From Sphaerolaimus hirsutus (taxonomy: Eukaryota > Nematoda > Chromadorea > Monhysterida > Sphaerolaimidae): a stretch of 64,000 nt of DNA. Positions 1 to 10,793 of the stretch are shown piece by piece (positions within the stretch are counted from its first letter, which is position 1; each line of letters starts with the position of its first letter). The position numbers and the translations under genes were made by a program. The notes beneath the pieces are model-generated. The model was given only the letters and a program-made list of their open reading frames with translations. It was not told the origin of the DNA and ran no database searches. Location: NCBI GenBank assembly GCA_964036195.1, contig OZ038450.1, forward strand, positions 27,034,794-27,098,793, written 5' to 3'.

Positions 1-2943
1 GCGGCGGCAATATGGCTCACGAGACAGTCGCGCTGCGGTATTGCGGAAAACTGCCGTGGGTGACGGGCGGCGGGCGCGTCCACGACCATGACGAGCTGGT
101 TCACGGTGAACATCCGAGACGTGTGCAGAAGTCTGCAGAACAAGTAGAAAATGTCACTAGACACTCATTTCCGAAATTCAGCCAAACGTCAAATTTCAAG
201 TGGCCAAATATTTGTAAAGACAGTGAAATCATTTATTTATTTATTTAGAAATTTATTTACAATTTTAGGACTGTATCAGAGTTGGAAAAACGTATTTACG
301 TTTACCCGAAATACCCGGTTATTCGGGTATTTATATTTACGTTTACGTTTACGTTTTCCAAAAATACCATTACGTTTTGTTACGTTTTCCTGACCAAAAT
401 ACCCTGGTACTAGGGAAAACGTAAAAATTCTGATATTTAGTAGTTTTTTAGTGGCCGCGCCCTCAGACGGAACTGCGTATTTCCATGAATTCTCTACAGA
501 TTTTGATCGTCGAGCACTTAAAAACATCAGAATAATGTGGCGATCACTTTAGTGCAGCGATTAGGATGATTACAAACAATAACTCAAACATTTTATAAAC
601 TCCGACACATAGTCACCATTTGTCTACCGACAATAGTCAATGCCGCACAGAGAATATACCGTATTTACTTGAATAATTCCCCCGGGGGATTATTTTTTCG
701 TCAGAATGTTTGAGGGGGGAACTAATCAAGTGGGTGGATTATTCAAGTGGGGGATTATTATTTCGTCAAAGTTTTTAGCCATGTTTCTATCACACTAAAT
801 ACACATCCTGTTTCCATTGGTAGTGCACATTACATTGCATCTTTGAACACCGGATGTACTGCATTTGCATTCTGTGAATCAAACCACACACAGCTCTTTT
901 GCTTGGGTTGACTTCATCGATTGTTTTTTAATAAATGTGCATTAACTGCCTTCCGTCATTGGGGGGGGGGGGTTATTCAAGTAGGTGAAATTATATTTTC
1001 CTCACTTGCCTAACAGGGGGAATTATTCGAGTGGGGGAATTACCGTATTTACTCGAATAATTTCCCCCACTTGAATAATTCCCCCACTCGAATAATTCCC
1101 GGATGTAGATGGTATAAACAATGTTCTAAACGTAACACAGTAAGTGTTTTGAACGTCTGTTATGCAATTCCCAGACCACAAATTCATAGTGCCCATTTTG
1201 AGGGGGCGTATTTTGAGGGGGGTATTTCGAGGAAATACGGTAAAAACAGTTTTAAAAGTTTCAATGCACTGAAATTACTGTCTGCTCCCCTTACATAGGT
1301 GGCTGTAGAGTGACCATTTAGCCATGGGCTTGTGAAATTTGCTAAAATAATTAGTTGATAATTAATAATAATAATAGTTGTCTCACTCATGTTGTTGATT
1401 ATGGTGAGCATGTAGTGCTACAAACATGAAGATATCATGGAAATCAGCAATTGACCCATCCAAAGGTGAAAATAATGGTATTTTCCAAAGCACAGTATAC
1501 ATTTTTAACATATATAACACATATAACATTTTTACGTTTACGCTTTTTTTACGTATTCCTTGGTATTTTAAAAATACCTTACGTTTTAGTATTTATACTT
1601 TTGATTTGGAAAAGGTATTTACGTTTACGTTTACGTTTTCTAAAAATACCAGTATTTGTACAACTCTGGACTGTATTAAAAGCTAACTAGCTAATTGAGG
1701 TTAATTAGAGTATTAGAGCATTTCTATAGAATTCTAAAGCCACAAACACCAAACATACACTTGGAAAGTCAGGGGCAACGTTGAAACATTCGCGCCTGCC
1801 CTCTGTGACTTCGTCGGACACCGTCCCGAAGCGGGCACGCCTGATCTCAACTGGATTTGCAGCACGCGTGGCTTGAACGTTCAAAGCCATGGCGAAGTCA
1901 TGACGGCGGTAAAAAATGCTGCTTTCGTCCAAATTCACTGGGGTGCGCTGTAAAAAATAGATAGTGATTGGCCATAAATTTAATTTACAATTTTAATTCC
2001 CCATTTTTGCTCTCATTTGTTTATGTATTTCAAATAATTTAAAACTAATGTAGCCCACAGTTGGAAATATCGTGGTCTCGGTTTGAGTAGTAGCATTGTG
2101 CATGTTCTCACGGCGGGCAGCTAACTCCCAATGGTGTTGGAGTTCCCTAGTCAAATTTGAAATGGTTTGTCCCTGCTCAGTAGCGAGCAATTGAAGGTGG
2201 TCACAATCCAGCTAAAAATTGAAAAATAATTGGGACATTGTAACATTTAAGTTCCTATTTTTAAGCGAACTTTATAGCCAACAATAGTATGGTGGCGTTC
2301 ATCCGCCGTTGCTTGCATTTCGTCTAAACTGGTCTGAACAGCTTGAAATTTAGTGCCAGAAAGTTGACATGTTAGCACTCATACGCGTATAGACTGTTTT
2401 TGCATTCAAATAAGCCGTAGCAAAATCCCCCACGCGCGCCGCTGCAGTAGCCGCTAGCGCCGCCATCTCGGCAACATTGTCAGTGGGCATCAGTGCCATT
2501 GGCATTGTCGCGGAAGTAGCATTGTCATTAGCACCAGGGGCAATATTCTCATCCACCAAAGGGACATCTCCAACGCCCTCTTCATTGTAGTCTAATGGCT
2601 CTTCTTCTTGCACCTTGAAATTACCACAAATGTCATAATGGTAACCTTCAAAAATCACTAAACACACAACAAAAACTACCCCAGCAACCTGTGCGTGTGT
2701 TCGGTCATGATTTTCTGGAGTTGATTTGCGTGATACAGGTTGAATAGCTGGATCGGTGATTGATGAATGTCCGGAAATACAGCGTGCAGGTGATGGGCAG
2801 CGTGCATTAGGTTTTTTGCATCCTGCCTCAATTTGAGTCAAACAAATGCACAGCCAAACATAACAGAAACGATTGGCAAAAAAACTTTTTTTTTTTGTTT
2901 TTTTTAAATAGATTTCGCAGTAGATGTGAGAAATGATGTGCAC
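1..2943 (-). CDS. Unrecognised multi-exon gene, 3' part running off the left edge
   Basis: I do not recognise this protein. Minus-strand exons that join in frame with GT-AG borders are 2283-2333, 2059-2211 (51 codons, acceptor TTTTAG), 1759-1947 (63 codons, acceptor TTTTTTACAG, donor GTATGT) and 1-132 (acceptor TTCTGCAG, open to the window edge). An upstream exon lies within about 2370-2640; it is acidic, then Ala/Met-rich. Its donor is not fixed, and more 5' exons may lie near 2690-2830. The 2059-2211 exon is Gln/Glu-rich and looks like a short coiled coil. The 1-132 exon is very Arg-rich, which suggests nucleic-acid binding (inference). The intron 133-1758 is almost filled by a hAT-like element. 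A transposon-encoded protein is an alternative, but the clean 3n exons argue for a host gene. Confidence 0.5.
277..1668. mobile_element. hAT-like element, family A (CAGAGTTG ends), 1392 bp
   Basis: The ends are CAGAGTTGG at 277 and CAACTCTG ending at 1668. They are flanked by identical 8-bp copies GACTGTAT (269-276 and 1669-1676), the duplication length typical of hAT transposons. Just inside each end are runs of the hexamer TTTACG (about 298-390 and 1530-1640). No transposase is visible, so it is non-autonomous. It sits in an intron of the left-edge gene and itself carries CCGTATTT-family insertions. Confidence 0.85.
657..1242. repeat. Two abutting CCGTATTT-family palindromic MITEs
   Basis: One copy starts TACCGTATTTACTTG at 657. 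A second starts TACCGTATTTACTCG at 1041 and ends GAGGAAATACGGTA at 1242. The interior holds alternating blocks resembling AATTCCCCC and its complement. Flanks always read TA at the ends, compatible with a TA target, but the TACCGTA palindrome hides the exact border. Confidence 0.6.
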
Positions 2944-3038
2944 TTTTCTGTCCTAATTATTTATTGTGTTTAATGGTTATTTATAAAACAAAAGCTGGAA
3001 CCAGTAGTGTGGAAACAAAAGCGGTTTCCAAAAACATT

Positions 3039-4307
3039 TTAGGCGGAAAATGTGGTAATGCGCCAGCAGTACCTATGGGGCACTTTGCGCACATCGTCAC
3101 CAAATTGCAAGTATACACTTGGCCCTTCAACTGCAATAACAGTATGTGGACCTGAAAATTTTGGTGTCATCCTATTTTGATCGGCTAGCTTAACCATTAC
3201 AGTGTCACCAGGATTTATGTTAACCGGATGTTTAGAAGTGAAATACCTTTGATACGCTGCTCTGCTCCTGTCGCTGTGAGTTTTTGCTGCATATCTGGCT
3301 TCATGTAAATTTAAATTTTTAGTAGCTGTGAAAAATAAGTTCCAGTGAGGTAGGTGACCAAAGATTAAATAAAATGGGCAACAATGAACATTTTTGTTAA
3401 AAGCCATATTATGTTTTAATGTAACCAGTGGCAATAAATCATGCCAATTTACATTTTTCATTTCAGCGCGGGTTATAGCAAACAACTCGCGTAACCTACC
3501 ATTAACCGCTTCAACCATCCCATTAGCAGAGGGATTGTGGGACAACGTTGGTAGGTGGCTTACACCAAATTGTTCACATAGAGCTCGAAATTCAGAATTT
3601 AAATATTCTGTGCCCTGATCAGACACAATCACTCTCGGTGCCCCAAATAACATGAATATATTGCGCAATACTCCCTTTGCTACTGCAGGGCCTTTCAGGC
3701 TTGAAACGGGAAAAGTGATGACATATCTTGTAAGAAAATCGACAACAACGATTACTTTAGATTTTGGGTCAGAATCGACCAATTGTAATGAATCAATGTG
3801 AATAGTATCAAATGGCTGGAGTGGGGTAGCGACCCCACCAGGGGTTCCAGGATGTAACGCGTGTCTTTTAAACTGCATACAATTAGTACACGCGGCACAA
3901 AAAGTGGTGACATCATCAGGTAACGTTGGCCAGGAGAAATACTTGCATAATAAATCAATCGTGCACACTTGGCTTCCATGGCTGGCATAGATTCCCATGT
4001 GTGCTTGTTGCAAACAAGCTTGTTGCCAGGATTTTGGAGGCCAAATTGCGTAGCTATTATTGCCTGAAAAAGTTTTATAATACAATATTTCATTGATCAA
4101 CTGTGCTCCCGGAATACTATCTGGCTGTATTTCTAATTGAGAAATATGCGCTGATAACTCAGGATCTGCGCGTTGAATTTGACGCCAATCCACATCAGGC
4201 GTGATAGACGCTACCTGTTTCGAGCGTGAATTCAGTATTTTTTTGGGGACACCCAATGTCATCATTTGGGCGCTAAGACCCACTACCAAATCTGTTGGTT
4301 CTGTCAA
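3039..4307 (-). pseudogene. Ty3/gypsy integrase domain
   Basis: This 422-residue open frame is the integrase part of pol, which inserts the element's cDNA into the genome. It has an HHCC zinc-binding region (H103, H110, C140, C143) and a DDE core with D172, D230 and E266, spaced exactly as D-35-E. A basic C-terminal domain follows (about 330-422). No chromodomain is evident. The catalytic residues look intact. The frame is separated from the RNase H frame upstream only by an in-frame TGA at 4323-4325, so this domain was part of one polyprotein and is now cut off. Confidence 0.92.
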
Positions 4308-4322
4308 TTCATCATCGCCGAA

Positions 4323-4781
4323 TCACGGATCGTCAACTGGATTACGCAACAAAGCGTCTGCTACCTGGTTAAACCGCCCAGCTCTGTGTATGAACTCCGT
4401 CACCTTCTGATTAATCCACATAGCCCAACGTTCTAGCTTAGAATGATGATGGCTGCGTAAAACTTGAGCGATTCCGCTATTATCAGTAATCACCACTAAT
4501 TTTTGCCCTTCCACAAAGTCTGCTAAGCGCCGTATCGCCCATGCAATACATAGACTTTCTAACTCAGCTGCGGAAAACGTCTTATGTGGGTGTGGTAAAC
4601 TCTTTGAAATAAATGAGATGGGATGCATTTTGCCATCATCAGCCTTCTGAGATAAAACAGCACCTAGCCCTTGAGCACTGGCGTCTGTCTCTAAGTAGAA
4701 TGGGCGCCCGTCGCGGATAGGGTGCGTCAGAACTGGTGGTGATGCTAGACAATATTTCAAAGTAGACCATGAATCTAGCAT
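4323..4781 (-). pseudogene. Ty3/gypsy RNase H domain
   Basis: The 152-residue frame matches the RNase H domain that follows reverse transcriptase in Ty3/gypsy pol and degrades the RNA strand of RNA-DNA hybrids. Acidic active-site candidates are D33 (in ETDAS), E73 (in AAELES) and D100 (in VITDNS). It ends at an in-frame TGA (4323-4325), after which the integrase reads on in the same frame, so one nonsense change is the likely break. Its upstream side is separated from the RT frame by the duplication at about 4870-4900. Confidence 0.88.
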
Positions 4782-4869
4782 TGGTTCAGTCCATTCAAAT
4801 GGCGTTTCACCGAATTTTGGGGTTTTCCCTTTAAGAATATCATAGAGTGGTGCTGCAATTTGACTATAA

Positions 4870-6162
4870 TTAGGAATGAATAATTAGGAATGAATTAGGA
4901 TAATATACGCATTTTCCCAAGAATTTCCGCAAAGCCTGTTTCGTGTGAACTTTGGGTAATTCCAACATTGCCGTAACACGGGAAGGTGTTGCAGCTATCC
5001 CTTCAGCAGATATTTCATGACCCAAGTGTTTCAAACCGGTAGTAAATATGTTGCACTTTTTGGGTTGCATTTTCAGGTTAGCCCAGCGAAGCCTGGAAAA
5101 CAACCGCCTCAAATGAATCAAATGTTCTTCTATAGTATCGCTGCAGCACAGGATATCGTCTATGTAAGCACGTACCCAGGCCCTACTCAAATCCTTGTTC
5201 AAATCCATCAACATTATATTCATGAGACGTTGGAAAGACGCCCCACTATTGCATGAACCAAATGGCATTCTCGTATACCTGAACTGCCCGAGGCTACAGA
5301 CAAATGACGTCTTTTCTTTTGATGCCTCATCAGCAAGAGGGACATTGTAGTAGCCATGTCGAATGTCAATTGCAGTGAAAATTTTCCGCCCTGCAAATTC
5401 AGCGAGTATTTCCCCAATTTGAGGTAGGGGGTAGCTGTCAATTTTAGTAATCAAATTGATCATTTTAAAATCAACACAAAACCTATAGTCATTAGTCCCT
5501 CTGGGCGCGATTGTGATGGGCGATGCCCATGGCCCATCTGAATGTTCTATTATCCCTTCTTTTAACATTGATTGAATTGTTTTATGTATAAAATTACGTT
5601 TGCAGGGTGGTTCATACCTTGGCGCTTGTTTGATGGGTGGGTGGTTAGGGTCTGTGATGATTGCATGTTCTACTAGAGATGTGCAACCCACATCATAATC
5701 ATGACATGAAAAAATATCATGAAATTCAGCCAACAAATCATGGAATTCCTGTGTCTGTTTGGGTGACAATAGCAACCTATTAGCTGATGGTAAATTAGCT
5801 AATATAAATTTTATTCTGTCATCGGTAGACATTTCAACTTTTTCACTTGTGTTCTGATCAAATTCTGTTTTTGGTGGCGTTGACACGGTTACTGCACCTG
5901 CGCATGTTGATTCATCTCGTTCAAATGTCTCTACAAGCATTTTCGAAAAGTGTTGGCTTGGTTTGAATAAAGCGTTAGTCGGGATGACTGTGCATTCTCC
6001 AATGTGTTCACCTGAATCCAAATAAATAGGCGCATCCGTTGGATTAAACACAATAAGTGAAAATTTCCTTTTCTCAATTCTTGGGACAATGGTGTTATAC
6101 ATTTCTAGTTTAGTTTCAAATCCTTCATTCGAATAAATGGCTGATGAGGCGATAACCCACAC
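4870..6162 (-). pseudogene. Ty3/gypsy reverse transcriptase
   Basis: A 430-residue frame. The catalytic box YIDD is at residues 333-336, another catalytic Asp is D266 (in FTAIDI), and the DFKMIN motif starts at 231. The first about 80 residues look like the region just after a protease. The frame stays open upstream of 6162 to near 6300 in the same phase, so the marked start is not the true polyprotein start. The C-terminal end is broken by a short near-tandem duplication (about 4870-4900; two copies of a TTCCTAATTATTC-like unit on the minus strand). This shifts the frame and adds stops before the thumb/connection region resumes in another frame. Confidence 0.93.
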
Positions 6163-6332
6163 GATGAGGCTCAGCCGAGTGGGGTTTATTGCTGGTTGAA
6201 AACTTTTCCCAATTGCCCGCCATGACGACCTGAAACACGGTCGGCACTGGCAATTTTTGGGGCCCCAAAAAGGGGGCTAAACTTATCAGCTGCCACTTGC
6301 CGTGAATAGCATCACTGGTTTTCTGAACTTAT

Positions 6333-6740
6333 ATACCGTATTTCCTCGAAATACCCCCTTTAAATTACCCCCCCCCCCTCGAAATACCCCCTTTAATTAC
6401 CCCCCCCCCCCCTCGAAATACTCCCCTTCACAGCAAAAAATGGGTTCGTGAAGTGTGTGGAAGTGCGCTCTGTGAAGACACTTCCACTCACTTCCACACA
6501 CTTCACGAAGTTTTCGGTGAAGTGTGTTCCACTCACTTCACCTAGCTTCACGAAGACCGAAATTCGTGAAGTGCACTTCACGAACTTTTGCAGCATACTT
6601 TGCATGTTTCGTGAAGTGCCGTGAAGCATCTGGGATGTAGTGAAGTCTCTTCACGCCGACATTGTGCGGCTGCGTGAAGACACTTCAGGACACTTCACCG
6701 CGCATCACACACCCATTTTTTGCTGTGCTTGAATAAACCC
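6333..6740. repeat. CCGTATTT-family fragments and GTGAAGTG short-repeat block
   Basis: The block starts TACCGTATTTCCTCG and continues with CTCGAAATACCCCC-type units. From about 6440 to 6700 it contains many copies in both orientations of an octamer like CACTTCAC/GTGAAGTG. The same short repeat recurs at about 45250-45500 inside another element. No gene is seen. Confidence 0.5.
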
Positions 6741-6860
6741 CCCTCGAAATACCCCCGTCTGGAAAAAGGTACATCATGTATATAAGGTACATGATGTATT
6801 TATTGATGTAAATTTGCATCGCAGCGAAACGTGTATGTGGTGTATGTGTACCTCTATCTA

Positions 6861-8557
6861 CAGGGTGCGGCAATTGAGACGGACCCCATAAAGTTTTCAA
6901 TAACTTGTCACTGGGTAGTCGGCTTAACGTCAAATTTTAGGTCAACATTAACAATTAAATAGGACAGGAACCCTGAAAATATGGCTGCGATAGCTCCACT
7001 CGTTCACAAGTTATTCATGCGAATGCGCAATTGTCACTTTTCCACCACCTTGTGATATCGTTCAAACGGGATTGACTTCTCGGAACCGGGATTGGATTGT
7101 TTTTTTCTGATTTTCTTTTCGCAGCTGCATGCCAAAGTGCGTGCACGCCCGCCACTAGTGATGAAAAAGCGCCAGAAAAAATGGCGCCAGGCGCCAAAGG
7201 GCGCCACAGAAAATAGCGCCAGGCGCCAATGGCGCCATCTGAAATAATAGCGCAGGGCGCCAAAGAGCGCCAGAAACAATGGCGCCAGGCATCACAATGG
7301 CGCCAGGCGCCAAAATAGCGCCAACAAAAAATTCACTATTTCAGCCTGTATATTATCATGGAAGCATTAATAGAACAGCAACATGCTGTACCGTTTTTCT
7401 GATGGTGGCACAAGCCACAAAACTCATCTTATTGTCAATATTATATACGGTATACTTCCTGGAAATACCCCCAGGCCCAGGCCCCAGTGGTTTATTACTT
7501 CATCAGCCAATTTTGAGGGAGTTATTCTAAGGGGCTTATTCAGGGGGTTTATCATTTCGCCAGAACTTGGAAATTGTATTACCGTATTTCCTCGAAATAC
7601 CCTCCTCAAAATGTGCACTACGAAAAAATTCTGTCGAAATCATTTCCCCTTGAAATACGCCCTCCCTTGATTAACCTCACAAAATTTGCTCTATGAAAAA
7701 ATAAACCCCTGGAGGTATTTCAGGGAAATACAGTAATTATTCCTCGCTTAAGGTCTACATAGATACCGCATTTACTCGAATAATTCCTCGCCTTAGGTAC
7801 GTAGTTCCCCCTGAAAAATGTTTGATGACAAAAAAATAATTTTTAAGTGGAAATATTCAAGCAGATACAGTATTTCATGGAAAAACAGTGCCTTGTAATT
7901 TGTAAATGAGTATCTAATCAATTATTTAAGGGCTGTGAAAAAAATCAATTTAAATTAACATTTTCCAATTGTTATATGATTTGCCAAACCCAAACTTGCA
8001 ATGCTGGCAAAAAATTACAAAGGTCAGTGTGTTAAATATCATCTCAATGACATCATTGAGCAGAAAAGGCAGTTGAAATACAACCAAAAACGACCGTTCA
8101 TCCCGGCATCTTGGCGCCATTGCCGGCGCCATCCACAACAATGGCGCCGGGCGCCAAATCGGCGCCAGCGAAAATGGCGCCAAGCGCCAAGGGCGCCATT
8201 CGAAATAATGGCGCCAGGCGCCACAGAAAAGGGCGCCAAGCGCCAATGGCGCCCTTTGGCGCCATTACAGGGCGCCAGCGCCATGGCGCCATTCCATCAC
8301 TACCCGCCACTAATTCGCTATGCCGATAAGGAAATCGGCGGGCGCTTGCGCAGTTGGTCGTAAAGCTAGGTGATGGAAAAGCGACAATTACACGTTTCCA
8401 TGAATAACTTGAGAACGAGTGGAGCTATCGCAGCCATATTTTCAGGGCTCCTTTCCTATTTAGTTTTTAATGTTGACCTAAAATTTGACGTTAATCCAAC
8501 TACCCAGTGACAAGTTATTCAAAACTTTATGGGATCCGTCTTAATTGCCGCACCCTG
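6861..8557. mobile_element. Mariner-type MITE with about 190-bp inverted arms
   Basis: The ends CAGGGTGCGGCAATTG and its inverse are flanked by TA on both sides (6859-6860, 8558-8559), as in Tc1/mariner. The arms run about 6861-7050 and 8366-8557. The centre is occupied by a younger hAT-like insertion (7156-8302). No transposase frame is seen. Confidence 0.8.
7156..8302. mobile_element. hAT-like element, family D (TAGTGATG ends, GGCGCC arrays)
   Basis: Starts TAGTGATG and ends CATCACTA. The flanking 8-bp duplications CCCGCCAC are exact (7148-7155, 8303-8310). Dense runs of the palindrome GGCGCC occur just inside both ends (7180-7320 and 8110-8290). The interior carries CCGTATTT-family MITEs (about 7440-7880). 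Apparent Met-Ala-Pro-Gly-type open frames in the arrays are translations of the repeat, not genes. Confidence 0.85.
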
Positions 8558-8631
8558 TACGTTGATATGTATCGAAATATCTTGTGAGTTCACCTTTATC
8601 ACTGTTTTGGGTACGTCAAAGCCCATTCTTT

Positions 8632-9060
8632 ACTACACCCTTTACTAAAATTTCGGGCGAAATAATAACCCCCCCCCTCGAAATACCCCCCTCAAAATTT
8701 CCACTCTGAAAAAATAAACCCTCTGGGGGTATTTCGAGGAAATACTGTATATACTTAACATATTTCCTCAAAATACCCCGCCCCCCAATTAGGTAAATGT
8801 AAAGAGAACATAAACGACGAAAGCTGCGGTTTGTGATCCGGACAACGCAGAACACAGTACGCACGTTCAAACAATGACTGTGTTATGTTAGACCCTACAG
8901 ACTCCTATACATGGTGATTATTGTTGCATTTTTCTATGTATGCTTACGTTACAAACAACAAATTAGTACTGAGAGTTCAAAACATTTATGGTGAAAAAAT
9001 AAGCCCCCCCCCCATCGTAATCACCCCCTCAATATTTCCATTCTCAAACAATCACCCCCA
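8632..9060. repeat. CCGTATTT-family MITE copies
   Basis: Units such as CTCGAAATACCCCCC and GGGTATTTCGAGGAAATAC occur at 8670-8752, followed by a related degenerate copy to about 9060. The 9061-9466 stretch is otherwise unassigned. It contains a strong acceptor-like tract (TTTTTTTTTGGCAG at about 9120) and a GGAAAG-GTAGTT donor-like site, but no gene context. Confidence 0.45.
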
Positions 9061-9466
9061 ATTACAGTCAAATGTAATTTTTTTAAATCACCAATTTTTC
9101 AATCAGTTTTTTTTTGGCAGCCTTAAAAAGCAAAGTCAATAAAGCTCGCCACTGGAAAGGTAGTTTCATAGTCATAGGAGGCACACGCAGCACTAGTTCA
9201 ACGCCAGTTTCTTACCAGGGACAGATTCCGTGGGAGTGGGTAGATGGGAATGTGGAGAGAAAAATTGCAAAACTCAGCAGCTGTGGCCAGCATCACGATT
9301 AGGAGTGGAAATGTAGGAAATGTTTTTGGATGTATACGATTTTCCCGAGACTACCTCACAAATACACTAAACTTGTCATAATTATTCAGGCTGGTGGACA
9401 GGAACAATTTGTTTTGTCAGCTTTACTGTTTTTACATATAATACCAATTACCAGTGGTTTAGTTGA

Positions 9467-10790
9467 TTTGAACCCCTGCGGGGGTTCATATACATAGTAA
9501 ATCGCTCCTCCGGAGGGATAGATAGCTGAAAATTTTTTCCGCGAGGGTTCAATATATAGGCTTTTCCGAAGTATAGAAGGAAGAAAATGTATAAAAAATC
9601 GCTAAAAGTAGGAGAAAACTGCTATAAATAGGAATATAAGTACATATAGTACAACAAATAGCTGAAAATAGGCAATACGGAACATGAATTAGAATTTTGA
9701 AGGTGAAAAACTATAAAAAGGTCCCAAAATTAGCGATTTAGAGTGAAAAGTGGGGCAAAATTTCTTGAAAATCGCTCCAGATAGATAGGTAGCTGGCCGA
9801 TTGGGGGGGGGGGTTAGGGGACAGTAGCCAAAATTTTAGCTGACCGGCCTCCAGGATAGATAGATAGCTGGAGCGTTGGGGGGGGGGGGGTTCCCCAACC
9901 CCCCACACTGAACCACTGCCAATTACAATGCAGAATTGGAATGCGATGAATTTCAGTCATTCAAATTCACAAATTCTATAATAGACACTGATAAATTCAA
10001 CGTGTACTATCAATAGACTCAATTTTCACATTTAATTTTCAATTTTATTTAATTTAATTCACCTTCATCAAAGCGACAAGAATGATCGATATATTGCTAT
10101 AAAATCTATGTAACCTAGGTACTGTGGAGCCATGCAGGAGTCGTCTAGATTTCGACCCTCCTGGATAGATAGCAAATCGCTCCACCGGAGGGATAGATAA
10201 CTGAAACATTTTCTGGGGGGGGGGGGGGTTGGGGGGAGGACGCGGGTGTTCAATATATAGGCACAGAAGGAAGAAAAGGGAGAAAAATCGCTAAAAGTAG
10301 GTAAAAAATGGGTATACAAGAACATACATTTTACATGACTTTTGAAACTTTGCATGCCATTTTACATTTTACAATTTACAGAGCATTTTCTATGACTCTT
10401 GATCCTTTACATCAGGGGTCTTATAGATTTCGACCCTTCGGGGGGTTGGATAGATAGCAAATCGCTCCTCCGGCGGGATAAATCGCTAAAAAAATTTCTG
10501 GGGGGTTGGGGGGGGGGTTCAATATATAGGCATAGAAGGAATAAAAGGGACAAAAATCGCTAAAAGTAGGTGAAAAATGGGTATAAAAGCACATATACTA
10601 CTGAAAATAGGCAGTTAAGACGCATGAACTAGTGATTTTGGAGGTGAAAATCTATAAAAAGGTATGAAAAATAGCGATTTTGAGCAAAAATTGAAGTCTT
10701 GTTTCTCAAAAATCACTCCAGATAGGTAGATAGCTAGCCGATTTGGGGGGGGGGGTAGAGCATAGTAGACCAAAATTTTGCCTTCAGGAT
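9467..10790. repeat. GATAGATAGCTG repeat family, three copies
   Basis: Copies at 9467-9905, about 10128-10330 and 10415-10790 share GGGGGTTC, AAATCGCTCCTCCGG, GGATAGATAGCTG, AAAAATCGCTAAAAGTAGG and a poly-G run. The same family recurs at 13645-13710, 48070-48450, and inverted at 38530-38640, 49312-49840 and 60140-60590. No coding capacity is seen. Between 9906 and 10127 I see nothing. Confidence 0.6.
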
Positions 10791-10793
10791 AAA

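Larger units (their letters stand above)
3039..6330 (-). mobile_element. Degenerate Ty3/gypsy-type LTR retrotransposon, pol region
   Basis: Three consecutive open frames encode reverse transcriptase, RNase H and integrase in that order, the Ty3/gypsy arrangement. No gag, complete protease or flanking long terminal repeats could be found. The right edge is lost at a CCGTATTT-family repeat near 6333. Breaks between the frames (see the three entries) show that it is inactive. It lies directly upstream of the left-edge gene on the same strand. Confidence 0.9.

Noticed and set aside
298..390. TTTACG hexamer runs resembling telomeric repeats
   Set aside because: They occur just inside hAT-like termini in three independent copies and are subterminal repeats, not telomere.
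1705..2943. Reading the left-edge exons as a gag or env gene of the adjacent gypsy element
   Set aside because: They lie downstream of integrase, carry spliceosomal-type introns and lack zinc knuckles or a membrane glycoprotein layout.
7034..7279. Open frames rich in Ala-Pro-Gly-Ala and Trp-Arg-Leu-Ala (also 8039-8363, 53539-53834, 54164-54589)
   Set aside because: They are translations of GGCGCC arrays inside family D elements and occur in several frames on both strands.
9114..9302. Open frame with a strong acceptor and donor-like sites
   Set aside because: No partner exon and no recognised domain; tested as the missing PCNP last exon, but the strand is wrong.
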